From Gammaproteobacteria bacterium (GTDB taxonomy: Bacteria; Pseudomonadota; Gammaproteobacteria; Steroidobacterales; Rariloculaceae): a stretch of 64,000 nt of DNA. The notes below the pieces were generated by a model that worked only from the letters and a program-made list of their open reading frames with translations, did not search any database and was not told the origin of the DNA. Of this stretch, positions 27,988-36,028 are shown piece after piece (the stretch's first letter is position 1; every line of letters begins with the position of its first letter). The DNA is taken from contig JAJDWR010000083.1 of assembly GCA_022825505.1 (NCBI GenBank), positions 1 through 64,000 of the forward strand. Reading direction: 5' to 3'. The position numbers were made by a program, and so were the translations under genes.

Positions 27988-28590
27988 TTAACTCGTTGCC
28001 GGCTTCGAATACAGCGGAACGCTATTCAGCTCGAAGAAGTCGAACGCGTTGGCCAACCGGGAGGCGAAGCCCTTATCGCCGAGGTTCACGAATGCCTGGG
28101 CGTTCTCTGTGTCAAACTCGACCCGCGAGGCCGACTCATCCATGACGATGAAATGGTGATCGAAACCGTCCCAGTCCTGCGCGTCGGCCTTCGCAACCGT
28201 CACTCGCCCATTGATCTCCGCGCGCTCGATGGCGGCCAGGAGAGGATGATCCGAGACTGCCTGTCCCGGATCGACATCAATGTCGTCGACGATGAGGATC
28301 GAGAGCCGTGAATCCTGCCGGCGAAGAAACTTGATTGCAGCGCTGGCCATCTCGGGATCGGCGTAAGCGAGCACACCATCGAACGTTCTGGAGAGCCTGC
28401 CCGACAAGACCTTCACGCTGGTCTCGGCGTTGTCCAAAAACTTGTGAAGCAAGTACACGGCGTGAGCCGGCTTGCCGTTACTGATGACCCTGTCATTCCT
28501 GGCAGTGAAAGCGGCGTCGATCATTTTGAAATACAGGCGCTCTTCGTCGTTCGCGCCGTCAGCCGCAAAGATGCTGCGTGGCTCGGTCAT
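27988..28590 (-). CDS. Unknown soluble protein of the two-gene module
   Basis: 200 residues with no signal peptide or membrane segment. I do not recognise a named family. It contains PAHAVYLLHKFLDNAE, SVKVLSGRL, LSILIVDDIDVD and DGFDHHFIVMDESASRVE, then AFVNLGD. The alternation of strands and helices, with one His-containing strand near the end, loosely recalls one half of a phospholipase-D-like fold, but the HxK(x)4D signature is absent. It may be a sensor or an inactive or partial PLD-like domain. First gene of the operon; a 14-base palindrome lies 57 bases upstream of its ATG. Confidence 0.65.
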   Translation of the reverse strand: MTEPRSIFAADGANDEERLYFKMIDAAFTARNDRVISNGKPAHAVYLLHKFLDNAETSVKVLSGRLSRTFDGVLAYADPEMASAAIKFLRRQDSRLSILIVDDIDVDPGQAVSDHPLLAAIERAEINGRVTVAKADAQDWDGFDHHFIVMDESASRVEFDTENAQAFVNLGDKGFASRLANAFDFFELNSVPLYSKPATS

Positions 28591-28646
28591 TTCAGATGGT
28601 CCCCGTGGATGGCGTGGCCCCGAAGGGGCAAAGCAAGTCTACATAA

Positions 28647-28660
28647 TCGGTCATGACCGA
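28647..28660. promoter_or_regulatory. Palindrome upstream of the two-gene operon
   Basis: TCGGTCATGACCGA is a perfect 14-base palindrome 57 bases before the first ATG of the operon. It is a reasonable operator position. It does not resemble the inverted repeats at 26351-26381, so the same protein need not bind both. Confidence 0.45.
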
Positions 28661-28858
28661 ACAAATGGTTAGATTTACAGATGCCACATTAGTTCTGGCT
28701 ATATTTTTCGGGCCGGACCAGCCGCCCGTCAGTCCGCCTGGAGCTCCCAATCAATAACCCAGCCATACGGCGGTATCTCCCTGCCGGGCGCCCGGTATCG
28801 ATTGTCTTCGACCGTAAAGGCGGTGGAAATCGAAACAGTCGTATGCGTACCCACCAGA

Positions 28859-29005
28859 GCGAGGGCGCGTGCGGACAGCCCTTTCGGGCGTCGTGGGCGC
28901 GGCGCGGGGCCATGGATGGCCAGGAGCGCCGCAACCCGATCCGAAGCCCGCCAGGGATGGCGGGCGAAGGTTTAGCCCGAAAGGGCTGTCCGCACGCGCC
29001 CTCGC
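28859..29005. repeat. Long hairpin element, copy 1
   Basis: Perfect 31-base inverted arms (28859-28889 and 28975-29005) enclose an 85-base core. The core holds two small hairpins, GGCCA-TGGA-TGGCC and CCCGCCA-GGGA-TGGCGGG. The same core recurs at 53345-53430 with different arms. Likely a structured mobile or RNA element; no transposase is near. Confidence 0.8.
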
Positions 29006-29109
29006 GCCCCCGACCGGAGAGACAGGCCCCTTCGTCAGCGAGACAAAGCGCCGACCTGAGCGACAGGGCTCCTGTCCGAGAGACGAGGCGCCGAACGGAG
29101 AGACTCGCG

Positions 29110-29370
29110 TCAGTCCTCGTCGGCGTCCTCGCTGAGCCCCCACCAAGCCAGACCGCCATAAACCATCAGCCCGACGGCAACCACCGCAAACGGCAGCGGC
29201 GGCAGCCAGAGCGGCACGTCGCCGATGCTCTGATAGGGACCGATGAAGCCCGCCGAGAGCGCGCCCACCACCAGCCCGATGACAATACCGAACGCCAGCT
29301 TCGGCTGACTGCGCCACGTCAGTCCCCACAGCAGGAGGAAGACGACAAAGGCGGTCATGGTCCAGAACAT
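29110..29370 (-). CDS. Small two- to three-helix membrane protein at the end of the cox operon
   Basis: 86 residues, mostly hydrophobic: helices near 1-20, 25-45 and 55-78, with an acidic C-terminus (SEDADED). The family is not recognised; small membrane proteins are common at the ends of cytochrome oxidase operons and may aid assembly. GGAGA lies five bases before the ATG. Same strand as the upstream oxidase genes and 79 bases from the subunit IV gene. Confidence 0.7.
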   Translation of the reverse strand: MFWTMTAFVVFLLLWGLTWRSQPKLAFGIVIGLVVGALSAGFIGPYQSIGDVPLWLPPLPFAVVAVGLMVYGGLAWWGLSEDADED

Positions 29371-29382
29371 CGCAGTCTCCGT

Positions 29383-29430
29383 GTCTTGGCGAGGCCAGTC
29401 TTCAGTGTTCTGGCGAGGCCGGTCTTCAGT
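29383..29430. repeat. Two tandem 24-base units
   Basis: Two adjacent 24-base copies (beginning GTCTTGGCGAGGCC and GTTCTGGCGAGGCC) differ at a few bases. They lie between the subunit IV gene and the last small gene of the oxidase operon. Confidence 0.7.
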
Positions 29431-29449
29431 CGGATTACCCCGGCCCGCC

Positions 29450-29809
29450 TCAGTGGGCCTCGCCCGGATGGCTCGGCACGAAGGTCGTCTCGCCGAAAAA
29501 GTCCAGCCGCGTCAGCAACGTATAGTCCCCCTCCAGCGCGAAAAAACCGATCGCAAACAGCAGCAGCACAGGGGGTCCGAGAATCGCGTAGATCAGCGCG
29601 ATGCGCTCCCACGCCATGTGCATGAAGACCGCAATGATGAAACCCGCCTTGGCCAGCATGAAGATGAGGATCAGCGACCAGCGCAGATAACCCTGCAGGC
29701 CGATGTAGTCCACCATGTAGGAGAACGCGCTGAGCACGAACAGCAGCACCCAGACCCAGAGGTAGATGGCCAGTGGGTGCTGTTGATGTCCTTCGGATGC
29801 CGTTGCCAT
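29450..29809 (-). CDS. Cytochrome c oxidase subunit IV-like membrane protein
   Basis: 119 residues with three hydrophobic helices (residues about 15-36, 44-63, 75-95) and the family-typical sequence KAGFIIAVFMHMAWER. This is the prokaryotic subunit IV (COX4/CyoD-like) that stabilises haem-copper oxidases. Same strand as the two subunit III genes and subunit I. The start is the first ATG; the ribosome site is weak. Confidence 0.85.
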   Translation of the reverse strand: MATASEGHQQHPLAIYLWVWVLLFVLSAFSYMVDYIGLQGYLRWSLILIFMLAKAGFIIAVFMHMAWERIALIYAILGPPVLLLFAIGFFALEGDYTLLTRLDFFGETTFVPSHPGEAH

Positions 29810-29870
29810 TATCAGTTTCCCGTCCGGCGGTTTCGCCCCGGATCAGGGCGCCGCCTCAGTGCAAATTGCC

Positions 29871-30563
29871 TCACCACAGGTAGAAGAAAGCGAAGATGAA
29901 GACCCAAACCAGGTCGACGAAGTGCCAGTACAGGCCGGCGATCTCGACCACTTCGTAGTTTCCCGACGCCTCGTAGTCGCCCCTGAGCACCTTCAGCGCG
30001 ATCACCGCCAGGTAGATCACCCCGCAGGACACGTGGAAGCCGTGAAAACCGGTGATCATGAAGAACGTCGAACCGAACTGTGCCGCGCCCATCGGGTTGC
30101 CCCAGGGCCGCACCCCCTCGTCGACGATGAGCTTCATCCACTCGAATGCCTGCATGCCGACGAACGTGGCGCCGAAGGCGGCGGTGACGAACATCAGCGC
30201 GGCGGTCTTCGCCCGGTCCCCGCGGTAGCCGTAGTTCACCGCCAACGCCATGGTGCCGCTGCTGGTGATGAGGATGAACGTCATGATCGCGATCAGGATC
30301 AGGGGAATGGGGTCGCCGCCGAAACTGAGCGCAAAGACCTCGCTGGGATTGGGCCACGGCACCCGCGTGGACATGCGCACGTTCATGTAGGACGTCAGGA
30401 AGAGCGAGAAGATGAACGTGTCGCTCAGGAGGAAGATCCACATCATGGCCTTCCCCCACGGGACGTGGAAGGTCTGCCTGTCGGCGGTCCAGTCGCGGGC
30501 GAAGCCGCTCAAGCCCTGTGGCAGGGCCGCTGCGCCGCCGGTATCGGTCATTTCGGAAGCCAT
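29871..30563 (-). CDS. Cytochrome c oxidase subunit III
   Basis: 230 residues, about seven membrane helices. The pattern WGKAMMWIFLLSDTFIFSLF near the start and ITGFHGFHVSCGVIYL later is that of subunit III, which binds lipid next to subunit I. The ATG at 30563 is preferred over a TTG two codons upstream. Ten bases separate it from the preceding subunit III-like gene, so the operon is tight. Confidence 0.9.
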   Translation of the reverse strand: MASEMTDTGGAAALPQGLSGFARDWTADRQTFHVPWGKAMMWIFLLSDTFIFSLFLTSYMNVRMSTRVPWPNPSEVFALSFGGDPIPLILIAIMTFILITSSGTMALAVNYGYRGDRAKTAALMFVTAAFGATFVGMQAFEWMKLIVDEGVRPWGNPMGAAQFGSTFFMITGFHGFHVSCGVIYLAVIALKVLRGDYEASGNYEVVEIAGLYWHFVDLVWVFIFAFFYLW

Positions 30564-30573
30564 CGTCAATCGC

Positions 30574-31248
30574 TCAGGTGGACAGCAGCAGGCCGAACAG
30601 GATCAGCCAGACCAGCAACAGGTAATGCCAGTAGACCGAACACAGGGTGACGGACAGGCGTACCCCGGCGACCTCGGTGACCGGGCGCGATTCCAGACCC
30701 TTCCACACCGTGTTGGACGCCCGCGCCCAGAACCACAGCCCGCCCGCCAGGTGCAGTCCGTGAAGCGCCGTGAGGATGTAGAAGAACGCATCGGCGGGAT
30801 TGGTGGCCAGGTAGTAGCCGCCCGAGATCAACTGGCGCCACACCAGCAACTGGCCGCCGAGAAAGGCGAACGTCAGGATGCCCGCGGCCATGAGATTGGG
30901 CTTCAGTCCGTCCAGGTCTTCCCGCGCCACGGCGGTGCGTGCGCGCTGCAGCGCGACGCTGGCCAGTATCAGCAGCCCCGTATTGACCCACAACAGGCCC
31001 GGGTCGGGCATCGGCCGCCAGTCCGGGAACTGGGAGCGCATGTTGTAGACGATGGCGAAGAGGCCGAACAGGCTGGTGACCACGGCCAGGAAAACCCACA
31101 GGCCGACCCGCTGCGGCGCGGCGTTGACGGCGCCGCCCTCCTCGATCACGCCCTGTTCCAGCCAGGGCTTGGTCTTCAGGCGCTGCAGCAGGAACAGCCA
31201 TACCAGGATGGCTCCGCCCAGGGCCGCGAAGAGTACGGAAATGTTCAT
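30574..31248 (-). CDS. Second cytochrome c oxidase subunit III-like protein
   Basis: 224 residues with about six or seven helices and subunit III hallmarks (FAFLGGQLLVWRQL, FFYILTALHGLHLAGGL, VYWHYLLLVWLILF). Its ATG shares a base with the stop of subunit I (TGATG), so translation is coupled. Two different subunit III-type proteins in one operon occur in some caa3/aa3 operons; whether both join the complex is unknown. Confidence 0.88.
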   Translation of the reverse strand: MNISVLFAALGGAILVWLFLLQRLKTKPWLEQGVIEEGGAVNAAPQRVGLWVFLAVVTSLFGLFAIVYNMRSQFPDWRPMPDPGLLWVNTGLLILASVALQRARTAVAREDLDGLKPNLMAAGILTFAFLGGQLLVWRQLISGGYYLATNPADAFFYILTALHGLHLAGGLWFWARASNTVWKGLESRPVTEVAGVRLSVTLCSVYWHYLLLVWLILFGLLLST

Positions 31249-33008
31249 CAGTGATGGACACCGTGGTCACGCCCGGCCGCCACGCCGGCGTGGGGCGGCT
31301 CGGTCTGCGGGATAAAGTCTTCCTTCTCTCCCGGGACGCTGTAGTCGTAGGGCCAGCGATGCACCTCGGGAAGATTGGGACCCCAGTTGCCGTGTTTCGG
31401 CGGCGTATCCGGCGTCAGCCACTCCAGCGTGGTCGCCCGCCAGGGGTTCGGGTCCGCCTTCGGGCCCCTCCACAGGCTCCAGATCACGTTGACGAAGAAC
31501 ACGATCTGCACCGCGGCCACGATCAGCGCCGCGATGGTGATGCCCGAGTTGAGCGTCTGCGCCGATGCGGGGATGAAGTCCGTGTCGCCGTACGCGTAGT
31601 AGCGGCGCGGCACGCCGAGGATGCCCAGGTAGTGCATGGGCAGATAGATGGAGTAGGTCCCCAGCAGCGTCAGCCAGAAATGCACCTTGCCCAGGGTCTC
31701 GTTGAACATCCGCCCGGTGATCTTCGGGAACCAGTGGTAGATCGCGGCAAACACCACCAGCACCGGGGAGACGCCCATGACCATGTGGAAGTGTCCGACC
31801 ACGAAATACGTGTCGGACAGCGGCAGGTCCACCGTGACGTTGCCCAGGAACAGCCCGGTCAGCCCGCCATGGATGAACGTGAAGATGAAGCCGATGGCAA
31901 ACAGCATGGGCACCCTGAGATGGATGTCGCCCCGCCACAGGGTCAGGATCCAGTTGTAGACCTTCAGGGCCGTGGGCACCGCGATGATCAGCGTGGTGGT
32001 GGCGAAGAAGAACCCGAAGTAGGGATTCATGCCGCTGACGTACATGTGATGCGCCCAGACCACGAAACTGAGCGCGCCGATGAGCACGATCGCCCAGACC
32101 ATCATCCGGTAGCCGAAGATGTTCTTGCGCGCGTGCACGCTCAGCACGTCGGAGACGATCCCGAAGGCAGGCAGCGCGACGATGTACACCTCCGGGTGCC
32201 CGAAGAACCAGAACAGGTGCTGGAACAGGATGGGGCTGCCGCCGCCGTAGTCCAGTTCCCGGCCCAGGGACAGCATCTCGGGCATGAAGAAGCTGGTGCC
32301 GACGACCCGGTCGAGCGTCATCATGACCGCCGCCACCAGCAAGGCCGGAAACGCCAGCAGACCCAGGATAGTGGCGACGAAGATGCCCCACACCGCCAGC
32401 GGCATGCGCATCAGGGTCATGCCGCGGGTGCGCGCCTGCAGCACCGTGGTGACGTAGTTCAGCCCGCCCATGGTGAACGCGACGATGAAGATGGCCAGCG
32501 AAACCAGCATCAGTACGATGCCCCCGCCGATGCCCGGCGTGCCCTCGCTGATCGCCTGGGGCGGGTAGAGCGTCCAGCCGGCGCCGGTGGGCCCGCCGGG
32601 GACGAAGAAACTGCCCAGCAGCACGATGACGCTCAGCAGGTAGACCCAGAAGCTGAGCATGTTCATGTAGGGGAAGACCATGTCCCGGGCGCCGCACATG
32701 AGCGGAATCAGGTAATTCCCGAAGCCGCCCAGGAACAGCGCCGTCAGCAGGTAGATGACCATGATCATGCCGTGCATGGTCACGTACTGGTAATACTGGT
32801 TGGGGTCCACCAGGTTGAACGTGTCGGGGAAACCCAGTTGCAGCCGGAACAGCAGCGACAGCACCAGCGCCACCACGCCGACGAAAATGGCGGTGATCGC
32901 ATACTGGATCGCGATCACCTTGTGATCCTGGCTCCAGATGTACTTCGTGATGAAGGTGTCGGGATCGTGAAGGTGGTGATCGCGGTCGGCGATTGCAACG
33001 TACGCCAT
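31248..33008 (-). CDS. ctaD: Cytochrome c oxidase subunit I
   Basis: 586 residues, twelve helices expected. The catalytic subunit: haem and CuB ligand regions are visible in TMHGMIMVIYLLTALFLGG, LFWFFGHPEVYIVALP, WAHHMYVSG and VVGHFHMVMG. It reduces O2 to water and pumps protons. The ATG at 33008 overlaps the stop of subunit II by one base (TGATG). The order is subunit II, I, III-like, III, IV, small protein, all on the minus strand. Assigned to the aa3/caa3 class because subunit II carries cytochrome c domains. Confidence 0.95.
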   Translation of the reverse strand: MAYVAIADRDHHLHDPDTFITKYIWSQDHKVIAIQYAITAIFVGVVALVLSLLFRLQLGFPDTFNLVDPNQYYQYVTMHGMIMVIYLLTALFLGGFGNYLIPLMCGARDMVFPYMNMLSFWVYLLSVIVLLGSFFVPGGPTGAGWTLYPPQAISEGTPGIGGGIVLMLVSLAIFIVAFTMGGLNYVTTVLQARTRGMTLMRMPLAVWGIFVATILGLLAFPALLVAAVMMTLDRVVGTSFFMPEMLSLGRELDYGGGSPILFQHLFWFFGHPEVYIVALPAFGIVSDVLSVHARKNIFGYRMMVWAIVLIGALSFVVWAHHMYVSGMNPYFGFFFATTTLIIAVPTALKVYNWILTLWRGDIHLRVPMLFAIGFIFTFIHGGLTGLFLGNVTVDLPLSDTYFVVGHFHMVMGVSPVLVVFAAIYHWFPKITGRMFNETLGKVHFWLTLLGTYSIYLPMHYLGILGVPRRYYAYGDTDFIPASAQTLNSGITIAALIVAAVQIVFFVNVIWSLWRGPKADPNPWRATTLEWLTPDTPPKHGNWGPNLPEVHRWPYDYSVPGEKEDFIPQTEPPHAGVAAGRDHGVHH

Positions 33009-34375
33009 CAGTTGGTTCCCCCGCTCAAGGTATTCAGGTAGGCGACCACGTCGTCGACGTGATCGTCGGTGGGCAGGATGTCCGCCATCAGCATCATCTG
33101 GTCGCCGTACAGGTCGCCGGGATGGGCGCCGCGGACCCCGTCGCGGAAGTTGCGCAACTGCGCCGCCAGGTACCAGTCGTTCTGGCCGGCCAGTGCCGGG
33201 GCGTTGACGGCCCAGATGCCTTCGCCGTTGGCGCCGTGGCATGCCGCGCAACTGCCGTAGATCCGTTCGCCGCGTTCCACGTCGCCGAATATGGTCTCCT
33301 CCACCGTCTGCGCCGGCATGGTTGCGATGTAGGCGGAAACGTTGAGGATCGACTCATCGTCCGGGATCACGGCCATGACCGGCCGCATGTTGGCGCCGAC
33401 TGCATCCTCGGGGTGGGTTCCGCGGACACCGTCCCTGTAGTAGCGCAGTTGCCGGGCCGTATATTCCACATCCATTCCGGCAATGGCAGGCGCGTCCAGG
33501 CTCAGGATGCCCTGCCCGTCCCGGCCGTGGCAGGCGCTGCAATATGCGTAGCTTGCCTGGCCGAGCGCTGCGTCGCCCTGGCCGCGTTCCATGGTCTCCG
33601 CGTACGTGGGATGGCTGTCCAGCCAGGCCTCGAAGTCGGCGCGTTCGTCGACGACGACCCGTCCCCGCATGGTGTGGTGAGCGAATCCGCAGAGTTCCTC
33701 GCAGAGAATCTCGTACTCGCCCACGACGGTGGGCGTAAACCAGGCGTAGGTGACGTGGCCGGGCACCAGGTCCATCTTCACCCGGAACTGCGGCACCGCA
33801 AAGTTGTGGAGGACGTCCTTGGATCGCAGCCATGCCTGCATGGGCTGATCCACCGGCAAGTGCACGATGGGGCTCGAGATGAGGATGTCGTCCCGGCCGA
33901 CAGGATCGTCGGGGTCCATGCCGAACGGGTTTTCGGGCGACGTGTGCCGGATGTCGACGTTCCCGAATTCACCGTCCTCGCCGGGAAAACGGTAGCTCCA
34001 GTGCCATTGCTGGCCCACGGCCTCGAACTCCGCGGCTTCTTCCGGGACGTTGACGAATTGCCCCCAGACCACCAGTCCCGGCGCCAGCATGACCGCCACG
34101 CCGATACTCGTGCCCACCGTGAGCCAGGTCTCGAGCTTCGTGTTCTCCGGGTCGTAGTCGGCCCTGTGCCCGGCGCGGTGCCGGTAGCGAACCACGCACC
34201 AGGCCATGAACAGGTTCGCCACCACGAATACCAGCCCCGTCACGATGAACGTCACGTTCACGGTGAGATCGATCAGCCCCCAGTTCGAAGCGAGTGGGGT
34301 GAAATACCACGGGCTCAGGAAGTGGAAGGCCAGCGAGGCCAACACAAGCAATACCAAAGCGACTGCCAACAGCAT
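33008..34375 (-). CDS. ctaC: Cytochrome c oxidase subunit II with two C-terminal cytochrome c domains
   Basis: 455 residues. Two N-terminal helices anchor a CuA cupredoxin domain (HNFAVPQFRVKMD, then CEELCGFAHHTMRG, which contains the CuA Cys, His and Met ligands). Two haem-binding cytochrome c domains follow, with motifs CSACH and CAACH, each with a distal MRPVM- or MMLM-type Met. Most caa3 subunit II proteins carry one such domain; two make a diheme electron wire. It accepts electrons from a periplasmic donor, possibly the azurin encoded just upstream. Confidence 0.93.
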   Translation of the reverse strand: MLLAVALVLLVLASLAFHFLSPWYFTPLASNWGLIDLTVNVTFIVTGLVFVVANLFMAWCVVRYRHRAGHRADYDPENTKLETWLTVGTSIGVAVMLAPGLVVWGQFVNVPEEAAEFEAVGQQWHWSYRFPGEDGEFGNVDIRHTSPENPFGMDPDDPVGRDDILISSPIVHLPVDQPMQAWLRSKDVLHNFAVPQFRVKMDLVPGHVTYAWFTPTVVGEYEILCEELCGFAHHTMRGRVVVDERADFEAWLDSHPTYAETMERGQGDAALGQASYAYCSACHGRDGQGILSLDAPAIAGMDVEYTARQLRYYRDGVRGTHPEDAVGANMRPVMAVIPDDESILNVSAYIATMPAQTVEETIFGDVERGERIYGSCAACHGANGEGIWAVNAPALAGQNDWYLAAQLRNFRDGVRGAHPGDLYGDQMMLMADILPTDDHVDDVVAYLNTLSGGTN

Positions 34376-34437
34376 AAGATCTCGGAGCCTTTCCTGGCCT
34401 TGCCCGGCGCCCGTGCGCCGGACGCGCGGTTACCGGC

Positions 34438-34884
34438 CTATTCGATAATGAATTTTCCGTTCATGAGCACGTAATGGCCGGGAAATGAACAGAAATACGT
34501 ATAGTCGCCGCCGGCTTCGAGACCGGCGAGGCTGAATGTCACGGACGTTTCCTCTCCCCCTCCGATCATTCGGGTGGTGGCAAGGACACGGGGGTCGCCT
34601 TCGGGCAGATATTCGGGCGGACCGGCCGTTGCGGCAACCGTGGCGAGAGGCATGTAATCGGCTGTCGTGGTCAGCACCCAGTTGTGGCCCATGACGTTTG
34701 CGGCCAGTTGACCGGTGTGGATCAGGTCGATCGTCACCTCTTCGCACGCGGCGCTGACGCGAATCTCCGCTACGTTCCACTGGATGAGGTCGTTACCTTC
34801 AATGACCTGGGTGCACTCCTGACCCTGTGCCGTACCGCAAAGCGCCAGACCCAACAGGGCCGCTGCCGCAAGATATCTGTTCAT
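34438..34884 (-). CDS. Azurin-type blue copper protein
   Basis: 148 residues with a signal peptide (GLALCGTAQGQECTQ). The copper ligands are all present: His67 in VMGHNWVL, then Cys132, His137 and Met141 in FCSFPGHYVLM. A disulfide Cys24-Cys47 is expected. Azurins shuttle electrons in the periplasm. It is directly upstream of, and on the same strand as, the oxidase operon (62-base gap), so it is a likely electron donor to subunit II. Confidence 0.92.
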   Translation of the reverse strand: MNRYLAAAALLGLALCGTAQGQECTQVIEGNDLIQWNVAEIRVSAACEEVTIDLIHTGQLAANVMGHNWVLTTTADYMPLATVAATAGPPEYLPEGDPRVLATTRMIGGGEETSVTFSLAGLEAGGDYTYFCSFPGHYVLMNGKFIIE

Positions 34885-35115
34885 TGATTCGTACTCCTGG
34901 CCCGGTTGCCCGCAGTTTTCGGCGGATGGCAGGACGGTGTTTCAACCAGTTTCGACCGCCGGTCCGCAAGTACGGTTCCCCGGATTTCCGGACCTCGGAT
35001 TTCGGGCGCGAATATTACCAGAATCGCCGCCAGCGGGTAACGGAGATTCTACGCTGTTTTCGGTCCGGACAAGTAAGATATCCGACCTGAATCGTGCAAC
35101 GAGGGCCATGACTCC

Positions 35116-35565
35116 GTGATCGGATTGCTGCAACGGGTGAGCCGCGCCAGCGTGGAGGTGGAAGGACGGACCGTCGCCGGGATCGGCTCCGGGCTGCTGG
35201 TCTTCGTCGCCGTGGAGACCGGCGACACGGAGGCCCAGGCCAGGCGACTGATGGAGCGTCTGCTGGCCTACCGCATCTTCGAAGACGATCGGGGACGAAT
35301 CAACCTCGACGTGCGCCAGGCGGGCGGCAGCCTGCTGCTGGTGCCGCAGTTCACGCTGGCCGCCGATACCCGCAAGGGCAACCGGCCGGGATTCTCGAAA
35401 GCAGCCCCGCCGGCGCTGGGCCGCGAACTGTTCGACTACATGGCCAGGCTGGGCGCCGACGCCCCGGTTCCCGTGGCGACCGGAAGATTCGGCGCCACGA
35501 TGCGCATCGACCTGTGCAACGAGGGCCCGATGACCTTCTGGCTGAGGGTTCCGCCCGCAAATTGA
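35116..35565 (+). CDS. dtd: D-aminoacyl-tRNA deacylase
   Basis: 149 residues, normal length for the family. It hydrolyses D-amino acids from mischarged tRNA in the cytoplasm. The family motifs are present: VPQFTLAADTRKGNRP (usually SQFTL) and NEGPMTF (usually NxGPVT). It starts with GTG at 35116. It is followed by tatA 127 bases downstream. Confidence 0.93.
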   Translation: MIGLLQRVSRASVEVEGRTVAGIGSGLLVFVAVETGDTEAQARRLMERLLAYRIFEDDRGRINLDVRQAGGSLLLVPQFTLAADTRKGNRPGFSKAAPPALGRELFDYMARLGADAPVPVATGRFGATMRIDLCNEGPMTFWLRVPPAN

Positions 35566-35692
35566 TTGTTTGCCGGAGTGGCACCCGCGGCCGGGTTCGC
35601 ATGGGTCGAGGGCAGGGAACGAGCCGGCGACGATAAACTGCGGCCGGCTTTAGCGTATTATTGGCGTATCGGCCAGGTATTGGAGCGAAACA

Positions 35693-35941
35693 ATGGGATT
35701 GGGTGGCATCAGCCTCTGGCAGCTGTTGATCGTACTGCTGATCGTCGTGTTGGTATTCGGTACGAAGCGCCTGAAGACCCTGGGCGGCGACCTGGGCGGC
35801 GCACTGAAGAGCTTCCGCAGCGCGATGGATAGCGACGAGGAACCGGACGGCGAATCCGCTGATAGTCCTCGTCTGGCGACCGCCGAGCCGGACGCCGAAT
35901 TCGCCGAGCAACGCACAGAGAGCCAAAGCAGCAGCACCTGA
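35693..35941 (+). CDS. tatA: Sec-independent translocase protein TatA
   Basis: 82 residues: a short N-terminal membrane helix ([18 protein letters not shown]), the hinge FGTKRL, an amphipathic helix with [16 protein letters not shown], and a polar acidic tail. TatA polymerises to form the pathway for folded Tat substrates. GGAG lies a few bases before the ATG. Unusually, tatB and tatC are not adjacent but 6.7 kb away at 42662-43938 on the same strand. Confidence 0.93.
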   Translation: MGLGGISLWQLLIVLLIVVLVFGTKRLKTLGGDLGGALKSFRSAMDSDEEPDGESADSPRLATAEPDAEFAEQRTESQSSST

Positions 35942-36028
35942 GTACCGACGTCGTTCGGTTCCGTACGGGCTCATGCGTCCCGAGAGGAATTTGGCGAGAG
36001 CGTTGAAATCGGCGTGGGAGGCGGCGCG

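Larger units (their letters stand above)
28591..29109. other. Non-coding stretch with operator, hairpin element and degenerate repeats
   Basis: No convincing gene. From left: the leader of the two-gene operon with a palindrome (28647-28660), a 147-base hairpin element (28859-29005), then about 100 bases of imperfect short repeats (variants of GAGAGAC and GGCGCCGA) up to the end of the cytochrome oxidase operon. Confidence 0.65.

Noticed and set aside
26443..28590. Assignment to BREX, CBASS or Pycsar
   Set aside because: No methylase, phosphatase, cyclase or known effector; the regulator alone is not enough to name a system.
27988..28590. Phospholipase-D nuclease
   Set aside because: The HxK(x)4D signature is not present, so only a loose fold resemblance remains.
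28689..29625. Long frames across the hairpin and repeat region
   Set aside because: They arise from the inverted repeat and GC-rich short repeats and have no start signals or domain content.
31251..33041. 596-codon plus-strand frame
   Set aside because: Exact antisense of subunit I; His/Asp/Glu-rich text is the mirror of membrane helices.
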